From: Mycobacterium sp. Root265
GTDB taxonomy: Bacteria > Actinomycetota > Actinomycetes > Mycobacteriales > Mycobacteriaceae
Direction of reading: 5' to 3'
DNA length: 64,000 nucleotides
NCBI RefSeq assembly: GCF_001428895.1
Contig: NZ_LMJA01000030.1
Span: 424,902 to 488,901 of the forward strand
Position numbers and translations under genes: made by a program. Within the stretch, counting starts at the first letter, position 1, and the number at the start of each line of letters is the position of its first letter. Shown here in pieces: positions 56,407-63,718 of the stretch. Below the pieces are notes generated by a model. That model saw only the letters and a list, made by a program, of their open reading frames with translations, was not told where the DNA came from and searched no databases.

Positions 56407-57153
56407 TCACATGAAGATCGCGCGCGCCAGTCGGACGGCGTAGTCCGAGCTGAGATTCGGCATCCCGTCGCCAACGCGTTCGGCGATGGCGGCGATGGAG
56501 ATGTCGCGGCGCTTGGGCAGCCGATCCTTCTCGGCCGCGGCGAGGGCATCGCCCATTTCCTCGCTGGTGAGATTCGTGCAATAGCACGGGGCGCCCGGTT
56601 GCTGACGCCACGACTCGGAGAGTGGGCCGGCATCGAAGCCGTCGAATCCGGTCTGATCGACCAGCATCATTGCGAGCGTGCGGTCGTCGGCGTCGTCGGC
56701 GGCGACCGGAATGGCGATGCGGCCGGGGGTTCCTGCGGGCGCGCCCTTGTCGGCGAATGATGCCGACCCGATAGCGTTCCAGGCCTTGACAATTGGCCGT
56801 CCGATCTGCTGGGACAGCCATACGCTCTCGACCTCGCCGGCGTCGATGGGCTGAATCCGTTCATCGCGGTGCGGGTAGTAGTTCGAGGTGTCGATGACGA
56901 CGGCGTCGGCCGGAGCCGCGGACAACGTCGATGCGAAGGCGGGCATGCGATTCAGCGGCATCGACAAGATGACCACCTCGACGTCGCGCACCGCATCGGC
57001 CGCGTCGACCGCGCGGGCGCCGGCGGACAGCGCCTCAGGGTCGATGGTCTCCGGGCCGCGGGAGTTGGCGATCTTGACGTCATGTCCCGCCGCACTCAAT
57101 TTTCGACTCAACGTCTTGCCGATGTTGCCGGCGCCGACGATGCCGATTCTCAT
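56407..57153 (-). CDS. F420-dependent NADP reductase-like protein
   Basis: This 248-residue protein has the N-terminal Rossmann motif RIGIVGAGNIGKTLSRKLSAAG followed by ANSRGPE, whose Ser-Arg pair fits NADP over NAD. VVIDTSNYYPHRDERIQPID and KAWNAIGSASFADKG match the NADP oxidoreductase/F420-dependent (Fno-like) family. Fno moves hydride between NADPH and F420. Some relatives do not use F420. It sits between the marR gene (25 bases) and the LLM gene, possibly supplying F420H2. Confidence 0.85.
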   Translation of the reverse strand: MRIGIVGAGNIGKTLSRKLSAAGHDVKIANSRGPETIDPEALSAGARAVDAADAVRDVEVVILSMPLNRMPAFASTLSAAPADAVVIDTSNYYPHRDERIQPIDAGEVESVWLSQQIGRPIVKAWNAIGSASFADKGAPAGTPGRIAIPVAADDADDRTLAMMLVDQTGFDGFDAGPLSESWRQQPGAPCYCTNLTSEEMGDALAAAEKDRLPKRRDISIAAIAERVGDGMPNLSSDYAVRLARAIFM

Positions 57154-57178
57154 TCTCGCTCCTTCGTTGTGTTGTGTG

Positions 57179-57646
57179 TCAGTCGACGGCGGGGTGGGCG
57201 AGGCCCTCGAGCGTGCGTCGAAGGTCCTGGAGGCCGGGCTCGTCGAGCTGGCAGGCTGTTTTGATCTTGTCGGTGACGCCGCGGACCTCCGACTCGAGCG
57301 CGCGACCCGCAGTGGTCAGGTCGACCAGCACGCGCCGCTCATCGGTGCGATCTCGCACCCGCGACACCAACCCGGCAGCCTCCAGGCGCTTGACCAGGGG
57401 CGTGATGGTGCCGGTGTCCATGTCCAAGCAGGCACCAAGTGCGCCGACGGTCTGGGGGGCGCCGTCGAGCAGCGCCAAGATGACCAGGTACTGGGGGAAG
57501 GTCAGTCCCAACGGCTCGAGGAACGGCTTGTGCAGGCGAACCATCCGGTTCGCTGCACCGTAGAGCGCGAACGACAATTGCTCGCCCAGGCGGCCGTCTG
57601 TGCCCGGCGGAGTGGGTGAATGCAGATCTCCAGTGCGCGATTCCAT
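57179..57646 (-). CDS. MarR family regulator, OhrR-like without the sensor cysteine
   Basis: This 155-residue winged-helix regulator is close to OhrR: LSFALYGAANRM, GLTFPQYLVILALLD, DTGTITPLVKRLEAAGLV, and TDERRVLVDLT. OhrR proteins sense peroxide with a cysteine in LCFALY. Here that position is serine (Ser25), so classical OhrR thiol chemistry is not possible. Two other cysteines (GACLDM, TACQL) lie elsewhere. The first gene of the five-gene redox operon, it overlaps a TAGTGCACTA palindrome at its own start. Confidence 0.9.
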   Translation of the reverse strand: MESRTGDLHSPTPPGTDGRLGEQLSFALYGAANRMVRLHKPFLEPLGLTFPQYLVILALLDGAPQTVGALGACLDMDTGTITPLVKRLEAAGLVSRVRDRTDERRVLVDLTTAGRALESEVRGVTDKIKTACQLDEPGLQDLRRTLEGLAHPAVD

Positions 57647-57655
57647 AGTGCACTA
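57646..57655. promoter_or_regulatory. Palindrome at the marR start, possible autoregulatory site
   Basis: TAGTGCACTA is a perfect 10-base palindrome whose first base is the A of the marR ATG (minus strand). Binding would block initiation of the five-gene operon. It is short, so chance is possible. Confidence 0.5.
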
Positions 57656-57706
57656 GATAATAGCAGCACGGACGGGGTTAAGCGAGCCATGAAGGCGGCC
57701 AAGCGT

Positions 57707-57727
57707 TGAGTTTGATTGTCAAACTCA
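57707..57727. promoter_or_regulatory. Perfect palindromic operator for HxlR regulator
   Basis: TGAGTTTGA (57707-57715) and TCAAACTCA (57719-57727) are exact arms with spacer TTG, ending 19 bases before the hxlR GTG. Length and position suit a dimeric HxlR protein controlling itself and the coupled thioesterase. Confidence 0.75.
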
Positions 57728-57746
57728 CTTCTGGCACGCTGGCACC

Positions 57747-58136
57747 GTGTCAACCACACCGCTTGCCGACCTGGCGGGCCGTCCTTGCCCCATCGCGGCG
57801 GCCATGGAGGTCGTCGGCGAGAAGTGGTCCCTGCTCATCATTCGCGAAATCGCCCTGGGCTCAGTTCGTTTCGGCGCCATCGTGGCGGGCACCGGCGCAC
57901 CGAGGGACCGCATCGCAGCTCGCCTGAAGACGCTGGAGGCCGCGGGGGTCATCGCCCGAACGGCCTATCAGGATCATCCTCCGCGTGACGAATACCGTTT
58001 GACCGCCTCCGGCCGGGACCTTCTTCCCGTGCTGGACGCCCTACTGGCCTGGGGTGCCGATCACGCGGTGGCCGTCGACGATCCTCTCCGCCCACCCCGC
58101 TACCGATCCTTCGTCCGAACCGAGGAGACACCGTGA
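57747..58136 (+). CDS. HxlR family winged-helix regulator
   Basis: This 129-residue regulator has the family core CPIAAAMEVVGEKWSLLIIREI, with the conserved N-terminal cysteine that in some HxlR members senses thiol or aldehyde stress. The wing region RLKTLEAAGVIARTAY and C-terminal LTASGRDLLPVLDALLAWG follow. The start is GTG. Its TGA overlaps the GTG of the thioesterase (GTGA). A perfect palindrome lies just upstream. It is divergent from the marR-led operon, so both regulators share one intergenic region. Confidence 0.91.
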   Translation: MSTTPLADLAGRPCPIAAAMEVVGEKWSLLIIREIALGSVRFGAIVAGTGAPRDRIAARLKTLEAAGVIARTAYQDHPPRDEYRLTASGRDLLPVLDALLAWGADHAVAVDDPLRPPRYRSFVRTEETP

Positions 58137-58666
58137 CCACGCAAACCACTGAGACGACCGACAAGCGGGACGGCTGGGGCGAGGAACGCTCGAAGGTTGT
58201 CAACTGGCACGATCCGGCGCCGACCGCCGCGGCCGGCCTGGCCATGTCGGGCATCGACTATCTCCGTGCCATGACCGAGGGCACGTTGCCGCCGCCCCCG
58301 ATCTCGGGCCTGATGGACTTCACGATGGTGGAGGCAGAGCCGGGTCGCGTGGTCTTCACGTGTCGGCCCGACGAGTCGGCGTACAACCCGATCGGCGCCA
58401 TCCACGGCGGATTGGTCTGCACGCTGCTGGACTCGGTGCTCGGCTGCGCACTGCACAGCACACTGCCCCAGGGCAAGGGTTACACGTCGATCGAGATCAA
58501 GGTGAACTACCTGAAAGCGGTCCGGCTCTCCAGCGGCCTACTCACCGCGACGGGCACCGTGGTCAAAGCGGGATCGCGCGTCGGTTTCACCGAGGGCGTC
58601 GTCACCGACGCGGCGGGCGCCGTCGTCGCGACCGCGTCGAGCACGCTGCTGGTATTCGACCTCTGA
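58133..58666 (+). CDS. PaaI-type hotdog thioesterase
   Basis: This 177-residue protein has the hotdog-fold PaaI core: YNPIGAIHGGLVCTLLDSVLG, with HGG and the following Asp as the catalytic set. GYTSIEIKVNYLKAV then GTVVKAGSRVGFTEGVV follow. It likely hydrolyses an acyl- or aryl-CoA in the cytosol. It is translationally coupled to hxlR. The N-terminal 60 residues are unusually long and partly polar. Confidence 0.91.
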   Translation: MTTQTTETTDKRDGWGEERSKVVNWHDPAPTAAAGLAMSGIDYLRAMTEGTLPPPPISGLMDFTMVEAEPGRVVFTCRPDESAYNPIGAIHGGLVCTLLDSVLGCALHSTLPQGKGYTSIEIKVNYLKAVRLSSGLLTATGTVVKAGSRVGFTEGVVTDAAGAVVATASSTLLVFDL

Positions 58667-58705
58667 GCGTCACCGGACCACGCCGGTCTCGAGAAAGTGC
58701 GTTTG

Positions 58706-59926
58706 TCACAGCTCTACCTCTGCCGCATCGATGGTGGACACGACGTGTTCGGCGATCGCGAGCGCCGATGTGGCCGCGGGGGAGGGCGCATTGCGCAAGA
58801 CGACGATGCGGTCGCGGAAGCTGATCCGGAAGTCGTCGACCAGGCCGCCATCGGCATCGAGGGCCTGGGCCCTGATCCCGGACGGCCCGGGCACCACATC
58901 GTCGTCCGCCAGGTCGGGCACGTAGGCGCGTGCAGCCTCGACGAATCGATGCTTGCTCAGCGACCCGCGCATTTCGCGGATCCCGGTCCGCCAATGCTGG
59001 CGGGCGAACCGCCAGAACGCCGGTGTACGCGCCACCCCCACCAGATCGGGTACCGACACCTTGCGCCAGGTGTAGCCCTCCCGGGCAAGGGCCAGAACGG
59101 CATTGGGTCCGATCAGCACCTGTCCGTCCACGCGCGGGGTGACGTGGACGCCGAGGAACGGGTAACGCGGATCGGGCACCGGGTAGACCAATCCATTGAC
59201 CAGGTCCCGGCGCTCCGGCTTGATCGTCCAATACTCGCCACGGAACGGCATGATCACCGGATCCGGCCCGTCGCCGGCCATCTCGGCCAGCCGGTCGCTC
59301 TGCAGCCCTCCACAGGCGACCACCCGATCGAACGTGGTCGCCGCTGTGCCTCCGGCGGTACGTGAGGTCACCACCACCTCCGCGCCCATGGTGCGCAGGC
59401 CGGTGACCTCGTGGCCCAATTGCACCGTGGCGCCTGCCGCGGTCGCATCGACCGCCAGCGCCTCAGTGACCTGGCCGTAATCGACGATCGAGGTCGATGG
59501 GGAGTGCAGGGCGGCGATGCCGCGCACATGCGGTTCGAGTTCGCGTAGTTCGTCGGGTCCGACGATGCGGATCCCAGGGACACCGTTCGCGAGTGCGCGT
59601 TCCTCGATATCGAGCAGCCGGCCCCGCTCCTCCTCGTCGAGTGCGACCAGCACCTTGCCGCAGGCGATGCGGGGGATCGAGTGCTCGGCGCAGAACTCCT
59701 CGAGCAGCCCGACGCCGCGGCGGCACAACCGTGCCTTGACCGACCCTGGCTGGTAATACAGACCGGCATGGACGACACCGCTGTTGCGTCCGGTCTGATG
59801 CGCGGCGAGTCGGTTCTCCTTCTCGAAGACCGTCACCTCCGCGTCGGGATGGCGCGTGATGATCTCGCGGGCGATGGCGATCCCGACGATTCCGCCGCCG
59901 ATTACTGCAATCCGCATGTGTGTCAC
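58706..59926 (-). CDS. lhgO: L-2-hydroxyglutarate oxidase
   Basis: This 406-residue FAD enzyme oxidises L-2-hydroxyglutarate to 2-oxoglutarate. It has the dinucleotide motif IAVIGGGIVGIAIAREI and the strong LhgO signature HQTGRNSGVVHAGLYYQPGS. Later VACGGLQSDRLAEM and MPFRGEYWTI agree. The start is GTG 59926 with GAGGGGG four bases upstream; ATG 59917 is the alternative. The GTG overlaps the TGA of an upstream coding remnant (59923-60090), suggesting the gene was once the second of a coupled pair. Confidence 0.92.
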   Translation of the reverse strand: MTHMRIAVIGGGIVGIAIAREIITRHPDAEVTVFEKENRLAAHQTGRNSGVVHAGLYYQPGSVKARLCRRGVGLLEEFCAEHSIPRIACGKVLVALDEEERGRLLDIEERALANGVPGIRIVGPDELRELEPHVRGIAALHSPSTSIVDYGQVTEALAVDATAAGATVQLGHEVTGLRTMGAEVVVTSRTAGGTAATTFDRVVACGGLQSDRLAEMAGDGPDPVIMPFRGEYWTIKPERRDLVNGLVYPVPDPRYPFLGVHVTPRVDGQVLIGPNAVLALAREGYTWRKVSVPDLVGVARTPAFWRFARQHWRTGIREMRGSLSKHRFVEAARAYVPDLADDDVVPGPSGIRAQALDADGGLVDDFRISFRDRIVVLRNAPSPAATSALAIAEHVVSTIDAAEVEL

Positions 59927-60090
59927 TGGGCCCCCTCGGCCCGAGCGTAATAGCCGGTGAACACCTCGTCCTGGTGGGCGGCGAGGGTGGGATGCGGCAA
60001 CGTCAGCACCACGATGTCGCGGACGTGACTCGGTCGGCCGGAGGTCGGCCGTCGTGTAGGCCCTGGGGAGTGGCGCGCCGAACCGTGAAT
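59923..60090 (-). pseudogene. Headless coding remnant upstream of lhgO
   Basis: A 56-codon open frame ends in TGA overlapping the lhgO GTG. Its end reads DIVVLTLPHPTLAAHQDE then VFTGYYARAEGAQ, which looks like a protein C-terminus. No start codon lies in frame except two adjacent GTGs near codon 25, and a stop blocks further extension. The GTGA coupling is typical of real gene pairs, so a truncated upstream gene is likely. I do not recognise the family. It could also be a 29-residue leader. Confidence 0.4.
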
Positions 60091-60142
60091 TCAGTACGCC
60101 GACACCGACGAATTCCGAGCGTCGTCGAAAAACTCGTCAAAC

Positions 60143-60183
60143 AAGTAAGGGCGGGTCCGAATATTTCGGACCCGCCCTTACTT
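60143..60183 (-). terminator. Strong hairpin terminator of the small lipoprotein gene
   Basis: Bases 60143-60161 (AAGTAAGGGCGGGTCCGAA) are the exact reverse complement of 60165-60183; 19-base stem, 3-base loop TAT. It begins 13 bases after the lipoprotein stop codon. On the minus strand the hairpin is followed by TGTTTGACGAGTTTTT, a T-rich tail. Confidence 0.9.
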
Positions 60184-60195
60184 CCATGAATTAGA

Positions 60196-60444
60196 TCAGT
60201 CGTTCGGACCCTCAACGGTCTGCTGCGGGGCCGTCACCGGAGGTGTGAATACACCGCCACCGGGGTTCAGCGACTTCTCGGTCGGGGTCAGCGAGACCTC
60301 CGTGGTGGTCGTGGTCGTGGTGGGCGACTCTTCGGGCTTGTCGCTGTCACTGCTGCACGCCGCGGTGAAGCCGATCATCGCGATGATGGCGCCACCGCCA
60401 ACCGCTGCCGAAATCCGACGACGAGCCAGACGATTTAATGCCAT
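60196..60444 (-). CDS. Small Thr-rich lipoprotein
   Basis: This 82-residue protein has an N-terminal signal with arginines (NRLARRR) and a hydrophobic segment ending in the lipobox FTAAC (Cys30), then a Ser/Thr/Pro-rich tail containing TTTTTTTE. The tail is probably disordered and extracytoplasmic. ATG 60444 has AGGAGAAGG upstream. The frame is open for 8 more codons to 60468. Function unknown. A strong hairpin terminator follows, so it is a single-gene unit. Confidence 0.85.
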   Translation of the reverse strand: MALNRLARRRISAAVGGGAIIAMIGFTAACSSDSDKPEESPTTTTTTTEVSLTPTEKSLNPGGGVFTPPVTAPQQTVEGPND

Positions 60445-60673
60445 CTTCCGTCCTTCTCCTGGTGTCAATGTGGTGAAACTCCGGCAGCCGCGATGTCCGC
60501 GAAAACCGGGTGCAACAATCCCATTTTACGCTGGGATCTGGCGTCAGAAACTGTAACGCAGTGCCTGTATCAGTGCATTCCCTCACTCCTGCTATGTAGG
60601 GGTTGTTTTGACGGGTTGTGTGTTCGTTCTGGAGCCCACGCGGTTCCGGGCATGGCCGCGGGTGTACCGTAAT

Positions 60674-60692
60674 AAGATACGGACCGTATCTT
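60674..60692. promoter_or_regulatory. Perfect palindromic operator for the downstream TetR
   Basis: AAGATACGG (60674-60682) and CCGTATCTT (60684-60692) are exact 9-base arms around one central A, 39 bases upstream of the CocE-type hydrolase ATG. This is typical of TetR operators. The tetR gene is the second gene of the unit it controls. Confidence 0.8.
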
Positions 60693-60730
60693 GATCGGTC
60701 GAGGCTTCACGAGGAACCGGGGGGTGCGCG

Positions 60731-62473
60731 ATGAGCACCGAACATCAGATGATCTTCACGCCATCGCAACCGCTGCCCGCGGCGCGCACCGGCGTGTTGA
60801 CGGGATTCGATCCGGGCACGCGCACGTTGGAGGCCGGCTATCGGGTGGCGCCGCAGTTCCAGCCGATACCGGTCGACATCGTTTTCGAGAAGGACGTTGC
60901 GGTCCGGCTGCGCGATGGTGTCACGATCCACGTGGATATGTTCCGCCCCGCGGGTGCCGAACAGGTGCCCGTCGTGGTGGCATGGAGTCCGTACGGCAAG
61001 GGGCAGGGGTCCTCGGCCAGTGTCATGGGGGTGTTCGCCATGGTTGGACTGGACAACGGGATCGTCTCGGGACTGGAGAAGTTCGAGGGGCCCGACCCGG
61101 CGTACTGGTGTGCCCATGGCTATGCCATCTGCAACCCCGACATTCGCGGTGTGGTCGACTCTGACGGCAACAGTGTGTTGTGGGACCGCCAGGAGGGCCG
61201 TGATTGCCATGACCTGATCGAGTGGCTGGCCGAACAGCCCTGGTGCAGTGGCAAAGTCGGGATGAGTGGAACCTCCTACCTGGCCGTGTCGCAGTGGTTC
61301 ACGGCAGCCGAGCAGCCCCCGCACCTGGCGGCGATCAACCCATGGGAGGGCGTCAGTGACGTCTACCGCGATCTGGTGATGCGCGGAGGCATGCCGGACA
61401 CCGGGTTCGCCCGGCAGTTGCAGGAAGGAAGCTTCTTCGGCACCAACATGAAGGAAGATGTACTCGCCGAGGCGGAGCGTTACCCACTGATGAATACTCT
61501 GTGGGAGAACAAGATCCCGGATTTCGAGAAGATCACCGTGCCGGCCTACGTGGTGGCCAGCTACACGAACACCCTGCATACTGCGGGAACGTTCCGTGCC
61601 TGGCGGCGGATGGCGTCGCAGCACAAGTGGCTGCGCATCCACAACGGTCAGGAGTGGCCCGATTACTACGACGAGACGAACCGCGAAGATCTGCGCCGAT
61701 TCTTCGACCGGTATCTCAGGGACATCGACAACGGGTGGGAATCCACACCCCGCGTTCGGTACTCGATTCTCGACCTTCGCGGTGGCGATCAGGTCGGAGT
61801 CGCCGCGGACCGGTTCCCGCCCACCGGGTTCGTCTCGACCAAGTTCTACCTCGACGGTGCCGCGCGGGTATTGAGCACCCAGCCGACATCGGCGGACGTA
61901 GAGGTCGGCTACGCCGTCGACGCCAATCCGAATGCGGTGTCGTTCATCGCTCGCTTCGACGAGGAGACCGTCATGGTCGGCTATCCGAAGGCGCACCTCT
62001 GGGTCGAAGCGCGCGGCGCCGACGACATGGATCTCTTCGTGCTCGTGCAGAAGCTCGACGCGTACGGCACCCCACTGCAGCAGTTCACCGTGCCCAACCA
62101 GGACGCCCGAATCCACGACCTGACCGACCACGGAGCAACCGTGCTGCGGTACAAAGGATCCGACGGACGGCTGCGCGTCTCTGCCCGACACCTCGACGGC
62201 GAGTTGTCCACATGGGATGTCCCGGCGCACACCTTCGACCGGGTCGAAAAGCTCGTCGAAGGCGAGCCCGTCGAGATCGAAATCGACCTGTTGCCCATCG
62301 GTCTCGCCTTTCATCCCGGCGAACAACTGCGCTTCGTCATCAGCTCGGCCACCCTGCTGGGCCCGTTGATGCCCGCAATCCGGGAATACACCGGCGCCAA
62401 CAGCGGGCAGCACGTCATTCACACCGGCGACTCGCACCCGTCGTATCTGCAGCTACCCGTTCGGAAGCCTTGA
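60731..62473 (+). CDS. CocE/NonD-type hydrolase (X-Pro dipeptidyl-peptidase S15 class)
   Basis: This 580-residue enzyme has an alpha/beta-hydrolase core (about 45-340) with the nucleophile motif GTSYLA (Ser182), VVAWSPYGKG before it, and NPDIRGVVDSDG. A C-terminal jelly-roll domain (about 360-575) is typical of cocaine esterase/S15 enzymes. No signal peptide is visible. It probably hydrolyses an ester or amide of small size. The ATG at 60731 follows GGGGTG. It is 8 bases upstream of a TetR gene; operator 60674-60692 precedes it. Confidence 0.9.
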   Translation: MSTEHQMIFTPSQPLPAARTGVLTGFDPGTRTLEAGYRVAPQFQPIPVDIVFEKDVAVRLRDGVTIHVDMFRPAGAEQVPVVVAWSPYGKGQGSSASVMGVFAMVGLDNGIVSGLEKFEGPDPAYWCAHGYAICNPDIRGVVDSDGNSVLWDRQEGRDCHDLIEWLAEQPWCSGKVGMSGTSYLAVSQWFTAAEQPPHLAAINPWEGVSDVYRDLVMRGGMPDTGFARQLQEGSFFGTNMKEDVLAEAERYPLMNTLWENKIPDFEKITVPAYVVASYTNTLHTAGTFRAWRRMASQHKWLRIHNGQEWPDYYDETNREDLRRFFDRYLRDIDNGWESTPRVRYSILDLRGGDQVGVAADRFPPTGFVSTKFYLDGAARVLSTQPTSADVEVGYAVDANPNAVSFIARFDEETVMVGYPKAHLWVEARGADDMDLFVLVQKLDAYGTPLQQFTVPNQDARIHDLTDHGATVLRYKGSDGRLRVSARHLDGELSTWDVPAHTFDRVEKLVEGEPVEIEIDLLPIGLAFHPGEQLRFVISSATLLGPLMPAIREYTGANSGQHVIHTGDSHPSYLQLPVRKP

Positions 62474-62481
62474 GGACTGTC

Positions 62482-63075
62482 ATGGACGGGGAACCGAAGA
62501 CGCGACGCCGCAACGACGCGCTGATGACGGCGATCCGGGATGCGGTCAGGGCCGAGCTCACCGAACACGGCTATGCGGCCCTGACTTTCGAAGGAGTGGC
62601 CCGGCGGGCGAAGACCAGCAAGCCGGTTCTCTACCGTCGTTACCGGACCCGGGCCCACATGGTCGTGGACGCGTTGCCCAATCTCCGATGGGAACCCGAC
62701 GATCTCGTGTTCGACGCGACGGAATCGTTGCGGGAAAACCTGCTGACCCTGTTCGCCGCGATCGTGGACAACTTCGTGGCCATCGGCGTGGACAACTATC
62801 GGCGGCTGGTCGCAGACGCTGACGACGACCTGCTGGACCTTCTGCATGCGCAGATCATCGGCTTGGCCGAACGCACCGTCTATCCGGCCCTGGCCCGCGC
62901 ACGCGAACGGGACGAGATCGGGCCCAGGGAGATCTCGCGCCTGCCCGCGATGTCCATCGGGTACCTGCTGCGAGACCGACTGCTGTTCACCCGCGCCGAG
63001 GTGGGCCGCGACGCGATCGCCGAGATCCTCGACACTGTGTACCTGCCGCTGATCAGCACCGTATCCAGGCTGTAG
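62482..63075 (+). CDS. TetR family transcriptional regulator
   Basis: This 197-residue regulator has the HTH ALMTAIRDAVRAELTEHGY, then TFEGVARRAKTSKPVLYRRY and TRAHMVVDAL. A TetR_C_16-like helical domain follows (VDNYRRLVADADDDLLDLLH). It is 8 bases after the hydrolase gene and co-transcribed. The perfect palindrome upstream of the hydrolase is its likely binding site, giving autoregulation of the unit. The ligand is possibly the hydrolase substrate. Confidence 0.92.
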   Translation: MDGEPKTRRRNDALMTAIRDAVRAELTEHGYAALTFEGVARRAKTSKPVLYRRYRTRAHMVVDALPNLRWEPDDLVFDATESLRENLLTLFAAIVDNFVAIGVDNYRRLVADADDDLLDLLHAQIIGLAERTVYPALARARERDEIGPREISRLPAMSIGYLLRDRLLFTRAEVGRDAIAEILDTVYLPLISTVSRL

Positions 63076-63415
63076 ACCCTTCGGTCCCTGGGGATAACCC
63101 CCGGACGACTCTCGGGATTCCTACCTGGACAACCACCTTCAGAAAATTCGACCATATATGTGGAATGTCCACCGGTTGGGAAGTGTTGGTGATTCATATG
63201 AGTGTCGTGACAGCGATGACTCGCACTCATACGTTGAGAGACATGAACACGTCTGGTTCAGCGGAAGGCGGGTCACGTGCCTGAAACCTACTGATATGCA
63301 AGTAAATAACACCTAGAAGACACAAGCCACAACTTCACAAACTCACAGAGTTCTGCCCCCGGGTGCCCACGATGCACCGCCGGGTGGCTCAACCCTGCTC
63401 GAAAGGAACACGAAA
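63076..63415. other. 340-base intergenic region, AT-richer, upstream of secreted protein
   Basis: No gene is seen here. The stretch has clearly more A and T than its neighbours. It contains an 8-base inverted repeat, TATGAGTG (63197-63204) and CACTCATA (63224-63231). The end (63290-63400) is A-rich with a GAAAGGAA ribosome-binding site just before the next gene. It probably holds the promoter and 5' leader of the small secreted protein. A transcription start cannot be fixed by eye. Confidence 0.5.
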
Positions 63416-63694
63416 ATGCAGAAAATCATCCTCGCCTCGGCAGCCTTCATGGCTTTGGCCGGCGGTTCATTCGGGATGGCGGCCACCGCGTCGGCGGCGC
63501 CGGCCGGCGCGTCGTCGGTCGAGGAAACCATCTATGACCTGCGCACTCAGGGCTATAACGTGCAGCTGAACGGCACCCGCAACGGGCCGCTGTCCAACTG
63601 TTCGGTCGACTCGGTGCGCGGCGCGTCCGACGCGGCGGTCCCGGGTGCGACGGTCTACGTCGACCTGTCCTGCCCGGCCGAGTACCAGTACTGA
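63416..63694 (+). CDS. Small secreted protein
   Basis: This 92-residue protein has a signal peptide IILASAAFMALAGGSFGMA with cleavage after ASA (TASA-AP). The mature part is about 63 residues with two cysteines (LSNCSV and LSCPAE) that could form a disulfide. It resembles small mycobacterial secreted proteins of the type VEETIYDLRTQGYNVQLNG, whose function is unknown. A GAAAGGAA ribosome-binding site precedes the ATG. The long AT-rich leader suggests a regulated promoter. Confidence 0.85.
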   Translation: MQKIILASAAFMALAGGSFGMAATASAAPAGASSVEETIYDLRTQGYNVQLNGTRNGPLSNCSVDSVRGASDAAVPGATVYVDLSCPAEYQY

Positions 63695-63718
63695 TTCGCG
63701 CCGGGGGCGCGGTGCTGC

